From Pseudomonadota bacterium (GTDB lineage Bacteria; Pseudomonadota; Alphaproteobacteria; Rhizobiales; Rhizobiaceae): a DNA stretch of 7,737 bases. This document shows positions 1 through 7,737 of the stretch, one piece after another (positions within the stretch are counted from its first letter, which is position 1; every line of letters begins with the position of its first letter). The notes beneath the pieces were generated by a model that worked only from the letters and a program-made list of their open reading frames with translations, was not told the origin of the DNA and ran no database searches. The DNA lies in contig JAEYRU010000291.1 of assembly GCA_023435335.1 (NCBI GenBank), positions 1 through 7,737 on the forward strand, in the 5' to 3' direction. The position numbers and the translations under genes are program-made.

Positions 1-4
1 TATG

Positions 5-28
5 GCCTTTCTGAGACAAAGCAAAGGC
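5..28 (-). terminator. Possible hairpin just downstream of coaD
   Basis: Read on the minus strand, GCCTTT (28-23) can pair with AAAGGC (10-5) across a 12-nt loop, starting directly after the coaD stop codon. The stem is only 6 bp, the loop is long, and the window ends before any T-run could be seen. It may be a terminator or chance. Confidence 0.25.
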
Positions 29-538
29 TCAAGTTTTGTTCCGGGCGGCCTTGGCCTTGAGCTTCCTGAGCACGGCGGGCGAGACGAAAGCGGAAACGTC
101 GCCGCCCATCAGCGCGATCTGGCGCACCAGCGTCGCCGTGATGTAGCGCACACCGGGGCTGGCGGGCAGGAACACCGTGTCGATATCGGGCGCCATGGTT
201 CCGTTCATGCCGGCCATCTGCATCTCGTAGTCGAGGTCGGTGCCGTCACGCAGCCCGCGGATCATGATTGCCGCGCCGTGCTGACGGGCGGCGTCGATCA
301 GCAGGCCCTCGAAGGGAACCACTCTTATGCGGCCTGCGTCCTCCCCCAGTTCCTCTCGCGCGGCTTCCTCTATCAGCCCTGTCCGCTCCTCGAGGGAAAA
401 GAGCGGCGTCTTCGACGCCTGGCGGCCGATGCCGACATAGATGATGTCGGCCACGGCCAATGCGGCCTTGAGCACATCCATATGGCCGTTCGTCGGCGGG
501 TCGAAGGAGCCTGCATAAAATGCCGTGCGCTGGGTCAT
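29..538 (-). CDS. coaD: Phosphopantetheine adenylyltransferase
   Basis: This 169-residue cytoplasmic enzyme transfers AMP from ATP to 4'-phosphopantetheine, giving dephospho-CoA, the penultimate step of CoA synthesis. It is a nucleotidyltransferase-fold protein of normal family length. Visible signatures are GSFDPPTNGH at residues 10-19 (the TxGH nucleotide-binding motif, His19), Lys43 in SKTPLFSLEER, RGLRDGTDLDYE at 94-105 (substrate and ATP contacts) and YITATLVRQI at 132-141, which corresponds to the ISSTxVR motif. The ATG at 538 places the first motif at the usual distance from the N-terminus; the Shine-Dalgarno site in front of it is weak. In rhizobia coaD is often found just downstream of gyrA (known from the family neighbourhood). 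Here 410 bp and an opposite-strand small gene separate them, so coaD probably has its own promoter, although I could not find a convincing one. Confidence 0.97.
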   Translation of the reverse strand: MTQRTAFYAGSFDPPTNGHMDVLKAALAVADIIYVGIGRQASKTPLFSLEERTGLIEEAAREELGEDAGRIRVVPFEGLLIDAARQHGAAIMIRGLRDGTDLDYEMQMAGMNGTMAPDIDTVFLPASPGVRYITATLVRQIALMGGDVSAFVSPAVLRKLKAKAARNKT

Positions 539-645
539 GGGCGAGCTTTAGTGCGAGTTCGGGCCGAAGGGAAGCCTTGTAAGGGGATCGGGACGCCTCG
601 CAGGCAACGGTCGGGTTTGATCCTGATCATGGCGGCAACGCCAAG

Positions 646-666
646 ATGAATGGCACATGAATGGCA
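646..666. repeat. Two direct copies of ATGAATGGCA, 11-bp period
   Basis: ATGAATGGCA occurs at 646-655 and again at 657-666, separated by one C, so the copies are spaced about one helical turn apart. They lie in the 226-bp spacer between coaD (minus) and the small plus-strand gene. That makes them candidates for a tandem regulator site, but this rests on spacing and location only. I see no other clear element in 539-750 and no good -35/-10 pair for either gene. Confidence 0.4.
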
Positions 667-750
667 GCATCAGTCGCCGTTCAATCCACGCACGATAGAA
701 ATCGTCGGGTCGAATGAAACCAATTTCGCATGTGCTCCGTTAGATAGCCA

Positions 751-756
751 AAGGAG
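751..756 (+). promoter_or_regulatory. Shine-Dalgarno AAGGAG that fixes the start of the 44-residue peptide
   Basis: AAGGAG ends 8 nt before the ATG at 765. A nearer ATG at 760 is followed by an in-frame TGA after one codon, so the ATG at 765 is the productive start. Confidence 0.65.
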
Positions 757-764
757 ACAATGCC

Positions 765-899
765 ATGATGATCTTCATGCTCGCCGCGGCCATGACGCTG
801 GCAATGTTGATTGCCACCGCCTTCGCACTCCACCAGGAAGCCCAGCGCGTCAAGCTTCGGCAGCCTGCGCGCAACGACAATCCCTACCGTCTGCGCTAA
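765..899 (+). CDS. Small single-pass membrane protein, function unknown (44 aa)
   Basis: I do not recognise a family. The gene has 44 codons plus TAA. Residues 2-22 are an uninterrupted hydrophobic segment rich in Ala, Leu and Met, long enough for one membrane helix. The tail from His23 is polar and basic (Arg28, Lys30, Arg32, Arg36, Arg42, Arg44) and ends NPYRLR. With no charge before the helix, the positive-inside rule predicts the tail in the cytoplasm. There is no signal-peptidase site after the helix, so a membrane peptide fits better than a secreted one. Support for a real gene is a perfect AAGGAG at 8-nt spacing, mostly G or C at third positions (about 36 of 44 codons), and a hairpin shortly after the stop. 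It lies opposite to coaD and gyrA, convergent with gyrA and only 49 bp from its stop codon. Being so short, it would be missed by most length cut-offs. Confidence 0.65.
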   Translation: MMIFMLAAAMTLAMLIATAFALHQEAQRVKLRQPARNDNPYRLR

Positions 900-908
900 T
901 TCACCCTG

Positions 909-926
909 CCGGCTCCCCTGAGCCGG
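909..926. terminator. GC hairpin between convergent small gene and gyrA
   Basis: CCGGCTC (909-915), loop CCCT, GAGCCGG (920-926): a perfect 7-bp stem with a tetraloop lying between two stop codons, 9 bp after one and 22 bp from the other. It could end transcription from both sides. Neither flank has a true T-run; the plus-strand flank is only C/T-rich, so factor-independent termination would be weak. Confidence 0.45.
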
Positions 927-948
927 GCCTCCCGTGTTCCCCTTCCAA

Positions 949-3721
<2,773 letters not shown>

Positions 3722-3729
<8 letters not shown>

Positions 3730-3760
3730 AATGGATCACGTTCAAAACAGGGAGAATCAT
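3722..3760 (-). CDS. Possible 12-codon leader peptide overlapping the gyrA start
   Basis: An ATG at 3760-3758 opens a frame reading MILPVLNVIHFD, which stops at TGA 3724-3722, 8 nt inside gyrA. The predicted transcription start from the -10 element falls at about 3760-3762, so this ATG would be at or near the 5' end of the mRNA and could be read as a leaderless start. Stopping inside gyrA would allow coupling to its TTG, which lacks a Shine-Dalgarno site. This is inference from spacing only; a frame this short arises easily by chance. Confidence 0.2.
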
Positions 3761-3766
3761 CGACTT

Positions 3767-3796
3767 CTTATATAGGAAGCGCTGCGGCGATTCCAA
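3767..3796 (-). promoter_or_regulatory. Likely sigma-70 promoter of gyrA
   Basis: On the minus strand, TTGGAA (3796-3791) is followed after 16 nt by TATATA (3774-3769). The overlapping hexamer TATAAG (3772-3767) gives an 18-nt spacer instead. Transcription would start near 3760-3762, leaving a leader of about 30 nt before the TTG of gyrA. This is the most AT-rich spot in the spacer and the best promoter match in the window. Confidence 0.55.
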
Positions 3797-3900
3797 TCTG
3801 GCGCATGGTTTTCCAGTGGCGAATTGACGTGCTTTTTCAATGCGATAGACGGCAAGCTGAAATGCCGCGCCGCGCGAGCATGCGACAGTCGGGAAAATGA

Positions 3901-3944
3901 GCCCCGATCGCGCGCCCTGCGGCCGCGGGCAGCGCGATTCGGGC
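3901..3944. repeat. 44-nt imperfect palindrome / strong hairpin in divergent spacer
   Basis: The two halves are nearly complementary. Outer arms GCCC (3901-3904) and GGGC (3941-3944) pair. GATCGCGC (3906-3913) pairs with GCGCGATT (3932-3939), including one wobble. Inner GCCC (3914-3917) pairs with GGGC (3927-3930), leaving a GC-rich loop; A3931 is a bulge. The structure lies 172 bp upstream of the gyrA start and 56 bp before the protease start, so it is not placed as a terminator for either gene. It could be a leader RNA structure of the protease gene, or a small intergenic palindromic repeat of the type known in Rhizobiales. Confidence 0.5.
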
Positions 3945-4000
3945 ACGGCTTGCCGGCCAGCATTGCGGACGGCGGGAATCGACCGGAGCGTAGGGCATCG

Positions 4001-4915
4001 ATGCGAACCGATGAGTTCCGTGCATTTGTGAGCCTCGCCGATAACGGCGCCAACACCTGGCCCCGCATCGCCGCAACCATCGCGCTTGCAGTCGCACTGA
4101 CCATGCTGGCGATAGCCGGGCTGGTCGCCGCGCTGTGGATTGTCGAAGGCGACCTGCTCCTCGAATATCCAGCCGCCGCTCTGGCCACCCCGTTCGGCGC
4201 GGCGGTCACGCTGCTGGCGGCCGCGGCGCTGTGGCCGGCGCTTGCGGCGGGCGTTCGGCTGTTGCACCGCCGGCCGCTGGCGACGATCGTCGGCCACGAC
4301 GGGTGGAAAGGCCGGAAGGACCTGCTGGTCGGGCTGGCAGTGGGGATCGCGGTGCCGCTCGCGGTCGGCTTGCTGGCGATTCCGATCGGGCCGGTGCCCG
4401 AGCGTTCCGCGGTCGCCGCCGGCACATGGATCCTGCTCTTCCTCCCGTTCACGGCCCTGGTGCTGGCGCAGTCGTCGGCCGAGGAGGCCCTCTTCCGCGG
4501 TTACCTTCCACAGGTCCTGGCCGCGAAACGCGCCGGCCCGCTGGTGTGGTTCGTCGCGCCTACGCTGCTGTTCGCGACGCTGCACTGGTACGACGACGTT
4601 CCGCTCTGGAAGAACCTCGTGGTCGTCGCGTCCATCGGCGTGTTCGCGCTGGGGATGATGGTCGTGGTCCTGAAGACCGGCCGCATCGCGGCCGCCTGCG
4701 GCGTGCATTGGGGCAACAACGTCGTGGCGCTGCAGCTTGTCACCCTCGACGAAGGGTTCGCGGCGGTCGCGCTCTATCAGCTGCCGCCGCTCTCCGATCC
4801 GGCATGGACCCCGTTCACGCTCGGCATCCAGGCCGTGTTCACGATACCGGTGACCGCGATCCAGGTCGCGCTCCTCCTGCATCCTCGCTCGCCCCTGCGC
4901 GTCGACGCCGCATAG
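4001..4915 (+). CDS. CPBP family intramembrane metalloprotease (CAAX protease-like)
   Basis: This 304-residue polytopic membrane protein belongs to the CPBP/Abi family, related to the eukaryotic Rce1 CAAX endopeptidase. All three family motifs are intact: EEALFR (Glu161, Glu162, Arg166), FATLH (Phe191, His195) and HWGNN (His236, Asn240). In this family the Glu and His residues form the active site inside the membrane. Hydrophobic segments lie near residues 23-47, 62-84, 107-129, 140-158, 181-194, 205-224, 232-248 and 272-293, suggesting about eight helices. The ATG at 4001 is chosen because the open frame upstream, back to 3824, encodes an arginine-rich sequence unlike a membrane protein, while GGAG and AGGG lie 12 and 5 nt before the ATG. 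Bacterial members act in varied roles (bacteriocin immunity, peptide processing, scaffold functions), and the substrate here is unknown. The MarC-family gene follows 59 bp downstream on the same strand. Confidence 0.9.
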   Translation: MRTDEFRAFVSLADNGANTWPRIAATIALAVALTMLAIAGLVAALWIVEGDLLLEYPAAALATPFGAAVTLLAAAALWPALAAGVRLLHRRPLATIVGHDGWKGRKDLLVGLAVGIAVPLAVGLLAIPIGPVPERSAVAAGTWILLFLPFTALVLAQSSAEEALFRGYLPQVLAAKRAGPLVWFVAPTLLFATLHWYDDVPLWKNLVVVASIGVFALGMMVVVLKTGRIAAACGVHWGNNVVALQLVTLDEGFAAVALYQLPPLSDPAWTPFTLGIQAVFTIPVTAIQVALLLHPRSPLRVDAA

Positions 4916-4960
4916 TTCATCGGCTGGCTACGCCGGCGCCCGCGGTATAGTCTCGCCGCC

Positions 4961-4966
4961 AAGGAG
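4961..4966 (+). promoter_or_regulatory. Shine-Dalgarno site of the MarC-family gene
   Basis: AAGGAG ends 8 nt before the ATG at 4975. TATAGT at 4946-4951 resembles a -10 element, but no matching -35 is seen, so the gene may be transcribed with the protease gene. Confidence 0.6.
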
Positions 4967-4974
4967 ACCCTCCG

Positions 4975-5604
4975 ATGCCCGCGGTGGAAACCATCTTCAA
5001 CGCCTTCGTCACGCTGCTCGTGACCATAGACCCGCCGGGGCTGGCGCCGCTGTTCCTGGTGCTGACCGCCGGCATGAATCGCGCCCAGCGCATGCAGGTC
5101 GCCATCCGCGCCAGCGTGACCGCCTTCGTGGTGCTGGCGCTGTTCGCGGTCGCGGGGGCTTCGATCCTTGGCATCTTCGGAATCACGTTGCCGGCCTTCC
5201 GGGTCGCCGGCGGCCTGCTGCTTTTCTTCATCGCCTTCGAGATGATCTTCGAGCGCCGGCAGGAGCGGAAGGAAGAGAGCGCGCAGGCAGCCATCACGCG
5301 CGACCACATCCACAACATAGCGGCGTTCCCGCTGGCCATTCCGCTGATCGCCGGGCCCGGCGCGATATCGGCGACCGTGCTCATCTCGGGCACCTTCACG
5401 GGCCTTCCGGCGCTCGGCGCGTTGCTGGCGATCATCCTGCTGGCGATCGCGCTCACCTATCTCGTCTTCGTGCTGGCCGAGCGGGTCGACGGTTTCCTCG
5501 GGGCCACGGGGCGTTCGATCCTCACGCGCCTGCTCGGGCTGATCCTTGCCGCGCTGGCGGTCCAGTTTGTGGCCGACGGCGTCAAGGCGCTGGTGGCCGC
5601 CTGA
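4975..5604 (+). CDS. MarC family (UPF0056) integral membrane protein
   Basis: This 209-residue inner-membrane protein is of standard length for the MarC family. Family signatures are DPPGLAPLF (19-27), FRVAGGLLLF (75-84), PLAIPLIAGPGAIS (119-132) and the C-terminal helix with RLLGLILAALAVQFVADGV (185-203). Six hydrophobic segments are visible, near 5-30, 44-68, 75-92, 115-137, 146-168 and 184-206. A charged cytoplasmic or periplasmic loop (93-112, rich in Glu, Arg and Lys) separates the two three-helix halves, consistent with an internal duplication. The family was named after the mar locus of E. coli, but a role in multiple drug resistance was not upheld and its function is not settled. As I recall, MarC-family genes are often near ssb and gyrA in rhizobia, which fits this location. 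The start is fixed by a strong Shine-Dalgarno site. The gene converges with the DUF4168 gene. Confidence 0.93.
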   Translation: MPAVETIFNAFVTLLVTIDPPGLAPLFLVLTAGMNRAQRMQVAIRASVTAFVVLALFAVAGASILGIFGITLPAFRVAGGLLLFFIAFEMIFERRQERKEESAQAAITRDHIHNIAAFPLAIPLIAGPGAISATVLISGTFTGLPALGALLAIILLAIALTYLVFVLAERVDGFLGATGRSILTRLLGLILAALAVQFVADGVKALVAA

Positions 5605-5609
5605 GAAGC

Positions 5610-5630
5610 GGACCGCGCGGTGCGCGGCCC
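5610..5630. terminator. Bidirectional-type hairpin between convergent genes
   Basis: CCGCGC (5613-5618), loop GGT, GCGCGG (5622-5627), extended by GG (5610-5611) with CC (5629-5630). Position 5612/5628 is an A-C mismatch in plus-strand RNA but a G-U wobble in minus-strand RNA, giving 9 bp for the DUF4168 transcript. It fills most of the 40-bp space between two stop codons. T-runs are weak on both sides. Confidence 0.55.
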
Positions 5631-5644
5631 GCCTGCATCGTTTC

Positions 5645-6052
5645 CTACTGCTGAGCCTGCGCGGCTTCCTGCACCAGCGTGTTGATCTGCTGGGCAAGCC
5701 CCGGATCGGCCTGGGCGCTGTTTACGATGAGGTTGTACTCCTCGATCGTGATGCCTTCGGCATTCTCGACCGCCTGCACCATGCCGTTGGCGGCCTCGGA
5801 CTGGAGGCGCTGCTGCTCCTGCGGGTCGGTCGCCGCCTGCAACTGCGGCTGATAGGTCTGTGCGATCTTGCTCACCTCGAGATAGGCCACGGCAAAGGAG
5901 CGCAGCTTGGTCTCGTCGACCGGCGCGGCGTCAGGCGCGGGAGCCGCCTGGGGCGCGGGCTGGTCCTGCGCCGCCGCCGGGGCCAGCGCCATCGGCGATG
6001 CCAGCAGAGTCAGCGCGACGAGAGATGAAAGCGATGTACGTGTCAAAGTCAT
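5645..6052 (-). CDS. Secreted DUF4168 domain protein
   Basis: This 135-residue protein has an N-terminal signal peptide: Arg5, a hydrophobic core about 8-24, and a likely cleavage after AAA at 26-28. A Pro/Ala-rich linker follows (about 29-46), then one DUF4168 domain (about 48-130). Typical family features are FAVAYLEVSKIAQTYQPQL (53-71), the Gln/Glu-rich helix, and GITIEEYNLIVNSAQADPGL (100-119). The mature protein is predicted all-helical and exported by Sec to the periplasm. The domain has no established biochemical role. The open frame runs further upstream, but the ATG at 6052 is preferred: AAGGGA lies 5 nt before it and the signal peptide begins right there, while upstream residues look like non-coding translation. 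It has no same-strand partner close by, since the methyltransferase gene ends 301 bp upstream behind a terminator. Confidence 0.9.
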   Translation of the reverse strand: MTLTRTSLSSLVALTLLASPMALAPAAAQDQPAPQAAPAPDAAPVDETKLRSFAVAYLEVSKIAQTYQPQLQAATDPQEQQRLQSEAANGMVQAVENAEGITIEEYNLIVNSAQADPGLAQQINTLVQEAAQAQQ

Positions 6053-6353
6053 GATGTTCCCTTTCCGGCTCAGGCCGGTTTCCGGCGCCGGTCGCGCCGC
6101 GCCCTGGGACGGGCAAGATGGGACGCGAGCCCAAACGGCCGCGCCATGCGACACCGCCCGGCTTGGGGCGGCCAGCCCTCTTGCGACGGCCGTGCGCAGG
6201 GAGACACGCAACCGTGGCCCGACCATGTCCCGGCGAGGAAAGAAACGCCAATGGCGGTAAAAACGGACTTCGGCCTGAAAGAAGAATTGACCGGGCCTGT
6301 CCCGGCCGGCCCCCGCGCCCTGGAACTTGGCAAGGCGCCGGCAGCCGCCTGTC
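6053..6353. other. 301-bp non-coding spacer upstream of the DUF4168 gene
   Basis: The region holds the methyltransferase terminator (6276-6307) and must hold the promoter of the DUF4168 gene, but I see no good sigma-70 -35/-10 pair and no GGAAC-type stress-sigma site. Just before the DUF4168 ribosome site, four CCGG tetramers cluster at 6065-6091, including the perfect palindrome CCGGCGCCGG (6082-6091), so the leader RNA could fold. A CGCCA/TGGCG inverted pair sits at 6246-6256. Open frames crossing the region are arginine- and proline-rich and look like non-coding translation. Confidence 0.5.
6276..6307 (-). terminator. Probable intrinsic terminator of the methyltransferase transcript
   Basis: Minus-strand RNA reads GGCCGGG (6307-6301), loop ACAGG, CCCGGTC (6295-6289): 7 bp including one G-U wobble. 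It is followed by the U-rich AATTCTTCTTTC (6288-6277). The wobble would be an A-C mismatch in plus-strand RNA, so the structure fits a minus-strand transcript. It begins 47 nt after the methyltransferase stop codon. Confidence 0.65.
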
Positions 6354-7100
6354 TCACCACGCCATCAGCGCAAATACGCCCCAACCCAGATACTCGCGGG
6401 TATAGGTGGCATAGCGCTCCGGTTCCGAGTTGAGTTGCGCGCGAATCTCCGTTGCGAGTTCATCGCCCGGGTTCGCATCGAGCCACCGGCGCATGGTGAG
6501 CCACTTCGCCGCCTCGTACCTGTCCCAGCCGTCCTGGTCGGCGAGCACCATTTCCACCACGTCGTAGCCGAGGTCGCGGAACGAGGCGAGAAGACCGGGC
6601 AGGAGGAGGAAATCGGAAATCGACGCGGCAAGGCATCCCCGGGCCGCATCCTCCGTCGGCGGCAGCCGCAGCCAGTAGGGCTCGCCGATGAGGATGATGC
6701 CTCCGCGTGCGAGGCTTCGCGCCAGCAGATCGACGGTGCCCGCGACGCCCCCGCCGATCCAGGTAGCGCCGAGGCAGGCCGCGAGGCCCACCTTCTCGGC
6801 CGCCGCGTAGCCGGCGGCATCGTCATGGACGAATTCGACCCGGTCGGCGACGCCGAGTTCCTCGGCGCGCTGCGTCGCCTGCCGACTGAACAGCCGGCTC
6901 TTGTCGACGCCGATGCCCCGAATCCTGTAGTCGCGGGCCCAGGTGCACAGCATCTCGCCGGAGCCGCTGCCGAGGTCCAGCACCCGGGTCTCCGGTTCGA
7001 GCCGCAGCGCCGCGCCGAGCGTGGCGAGTTTTTCCGGCGTGAACGGATTGTGGATGCGGTGGGCGCTCTCAGTGACGTTGAAGATCCTTGGGATGTCCAC
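6354..7100 (-). CDS. Class I SAM-dependent methyltransferase
   Basis: This 248-residue cytoplasmic methyltransferase has a Rossmann-like domain. Motif I is LDLGSGSGE (41-49), which holds the SAM methionine end. The acidic residue after strand 2 is Asp66 in GIGVDKS, and HDDA (92-95) is the likely adenine contact. GATWIGGGVAG (111-121) and GEPYW (139-143) follow as motifs IV and post-IV. The N-terminal ESAHRIHNPFTPEKL (11-25) marks a recognisable subgroup of uncharacterised bacterial methyltransferases; the acceptor is unknown, and small molecules seem likelier than RNA or protein. GTG at 7100 is chosen because GAAGG lies 9 nt upstream and the conserved N-terminus begins right after it. The frame stays open further upstream, but in a sequence that does not look coding. 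The gene follows the GyrI-like gene by 98 bp on the same strand and may be co-transcribed. Cys52, Cys109 and Cys156 are the only cysteines. Confidence 0.9.
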   Translation of the reverse strand: MDIPRIFNVTESAHRIHNPFTPEKLATLGAALRLEPETRVLDLGSGSGEMLCTWARDYRIRGIGVDKSRLFSRQATQRAEELGVADRVEFVHDDAAGYAAAEKVGLAACLGATWIGGGVAGTVDLLARSLARGGIILIGEPYWLRLPPTEDAARGCLAASISDFLLLPGLLASFRDLGYDVVEMVLADQDGWDRYEAAKWLTMRRWLDANPGDELATEIRAQLNSEPERYATYTREYLGWGVFALMAW

Positions 7101-7198
7101 AGCGGAAAGCCTTCTTGCGTGTGAGCGGTCAGCCGACGTTCCGCACCAACCCGGCTCACGGTCGCGCTCGATCGGCCGGCGCACAAGTTCCACGCCAT

Positions 7199-7699
7199 TC
7201 AACCGGGATGGGCAACGACCGGCATGAGCAGCCGCAGGACAGGCGGGCCGGCGAGATCGTAGTCCGGGGGATATTCCTCGCGCTGGTGGAAGACCGAGAA
7301 ATCGCGGCGCAGGCCTTCGTCTTCGATCCACTCGATCATGCGAAGGTAATGATCCACGACATTCCCGTCGTCGGCGCCATGCCAGGACGACGCGAAACTC
7401 ATTTCCGGCAGGTCGAGAGTCTGCAGCCCTGGCCCCGCCGCCTCCCCGTCCTCGATGGCAATGCCGACGAAGTAGCGGAACCCGTCCGGCCGGTCGAGCC
7501 AGGTGAGCCCGACGATCGGGCTCCGCCACAGCGCCGAGCGGCGCGCCGAAACCTGCTTCATCTCCTCGACGAGCGGATGCAGCGCCCCGGCGGCGGCTTG
7601 CGCGTTGCTGCCTTCCCACATGCGCCCGGCGAGCCGGTGCGCGGGGCGCTCCGAGATGGATATGCCGTGCGCGCCCAGCGTTCCGCAACGATCACACAT
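7199..7699 (-). CDS. GyrI-like / AraC-type effector-binding domain protein
   Basis: This 166-residue protein lacks a DNA-binding domain and looks like a stand-alone member of the GyrI-like small-molecule-binding superfamily. The fold repeats a strand-helix-strand-strand unit twice. Unit one covers about residues 11-83, from ISISERPAHRLAGRMWEG to FRYFVGIAIED. Unit two covers about 92-163, with the aromatic-rich LPEMSFASSWHGADDGNVVDHY and the final strand LRLLMPV. The likely pocket residues are aromatic and acidic, as is usual in this group, but I cannot assign a ligand. The N-terminus has the CxxC pair MCDRCG (Cys2, Cys5), the only cysteines, which may bind a metal or be redox-active. The ATG at 7699 is the only Met start after an in-frame stop at 7718-7720. 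The SAM methyltransferase follows. The name GyrI comes from a gyrase inhibitor of E. coli; most members bind drugs or other small molecules instead. Confidence 0.75.
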   Translation of the reverse strand: MCDRCGTLGAHGISISERPAHRLAGRMWEGSNAQAAAGALHPLVEEMKQVSARRSALWRSPIVGLTWLDRPDGFRYFVGIAIEDGEAAGPGLQTLDLPEMSFASSWHGADDGNVVDHYLRMIEWIEDEGLRRDFSVFHQREEYPPDYDLAGPPVLRLLMPVVAHPG

Positions 7700-7737
7700 G
7701 CGAAATCCCGCCCGCCATCAGCCCTTCATCAGAACGG

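Noticed and set aside
692..705. ACGAT-AGAA-ATCGT inverted repeat upstream of the small gene
   Set aside because: A 5-bp arm is expected by chance in a spacer of this size, and no promoter is placed to make it an operator.
3824..3851. TTGACG and TAGACG, 16 bp apart, as a promoter for the protease gene
   Set aside because: The -35 is good but the -10 matches only three bases of six, and it would leave a leader of about 145 nt. Possible, but not strong enough to annotate.
4975..5604. MarC-family protein as a multidrug resistance determinant
   Set aside because: The name is historical. The E. coli protein was later shown not to take part in mar resistance, so no resistance role is claimed.
6251..6433. 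Plus-strand frame starting at ATG 6251 with GAGGAA 10 nt upstream
   Set aside because: It runs through the methyltransferase terminator and into the 3' end of the methyltransferase gene on the other strand. The residues show no fold-like pattern, and no terminator or partner supports it.
7101..7688. Methyltransferase frame extended upstream to an ATG at 7688
   Set aside because: The extension overlaps the GyrI-like gene in another frame and is Arg/Ala-rich with no domain. The GTG at 7100 has a ribosome site and matches the conserved N-terminus.
7199..7699. The GyrI-like protein as an inhibitor of the nearby gyrase
   Set aside because: The superfamily name comes from one E. coli protein; most members bind unrelated small molecules. 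The genes are 3.4 kb apart with four genes between them, so the proximity carries no evidence of interaction.
7718..7737. Possible 3' end of another minus-strand gene, ending VLMKG then TGA
   Set aside because: Only six codons are visible. It could be a gene end 18 bp before the GyrI-like start, which would suggest an operon, but nothing in 20 bases can establish it.

Overview
The window is a high-GC stretch of bacterial chromosome. It most likely comes from an alphaproteobacterium of the order Hyphomicrobiales (rhizobia, Brucella, Phyllobacteriaceae). The evidence is the GyrA sequence: Ala in place of Ser at the quinolone-site position, an acidic insert in the C-terminal domain, and a TTG start. 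The gyrA-coaD neighbourhood also fits. The order is an inference from family knowledge, and the genus cannot be fixed from what is here.

Layout, left to right. coaD (minus, 29-538) makes coenzyme A. A divergent spacer follows, then a 44-codon membrane-peptide gene (plus, 765-899) that is well supported by its Shine-Dalgarno site and codon use. It converges on gyrA (minus, 949-3729), with a short GC hairpin between the two. gyrA starts at TTG, just behind a recognisable sigma-70 promoter. The 271-bp divergent spacer upstream of gyrA carries a strong 44-nt imperfect palindrome. Two membrane-protein genes then run on the plus strand: a CPBP-family (CAAX-protease-like) intramembrane protease (4001-4915) and a MarC-family six-helix protein (4975-5604). 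These converge on a minus-strand group: a secreted DUF4168 protein (5645-6052), a class I SAM-dependent methyltransferase (6354-7100, GTG start) and a GyrI-like/effector-binding-domain protein (7199-7699). A hairpin with a U-rich tail at 6307-6276 probably ends the methyltransferase transcript.

Functionally this is mostly housekeeping chromosome: CoA synthesis and DNA supercoiling, plus envelope proteins of poorly known role. The GyrI-like protein and the methyltransferase, 98 bp apart on one strand, are the most plausible two-gene unit. I see no insertion sequence, prophage, CRISPR array, tRNA or rRNA, and no clear sign of horizontal transfer. I did not find a convincing new multi-gene system. 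The points most worth a second look are the unlisted 44-residue membrane peptide, the palindrome upstream of the protease gene, the unusual translation start of gyrA, and the GyrI-like/methyltransferase pair.
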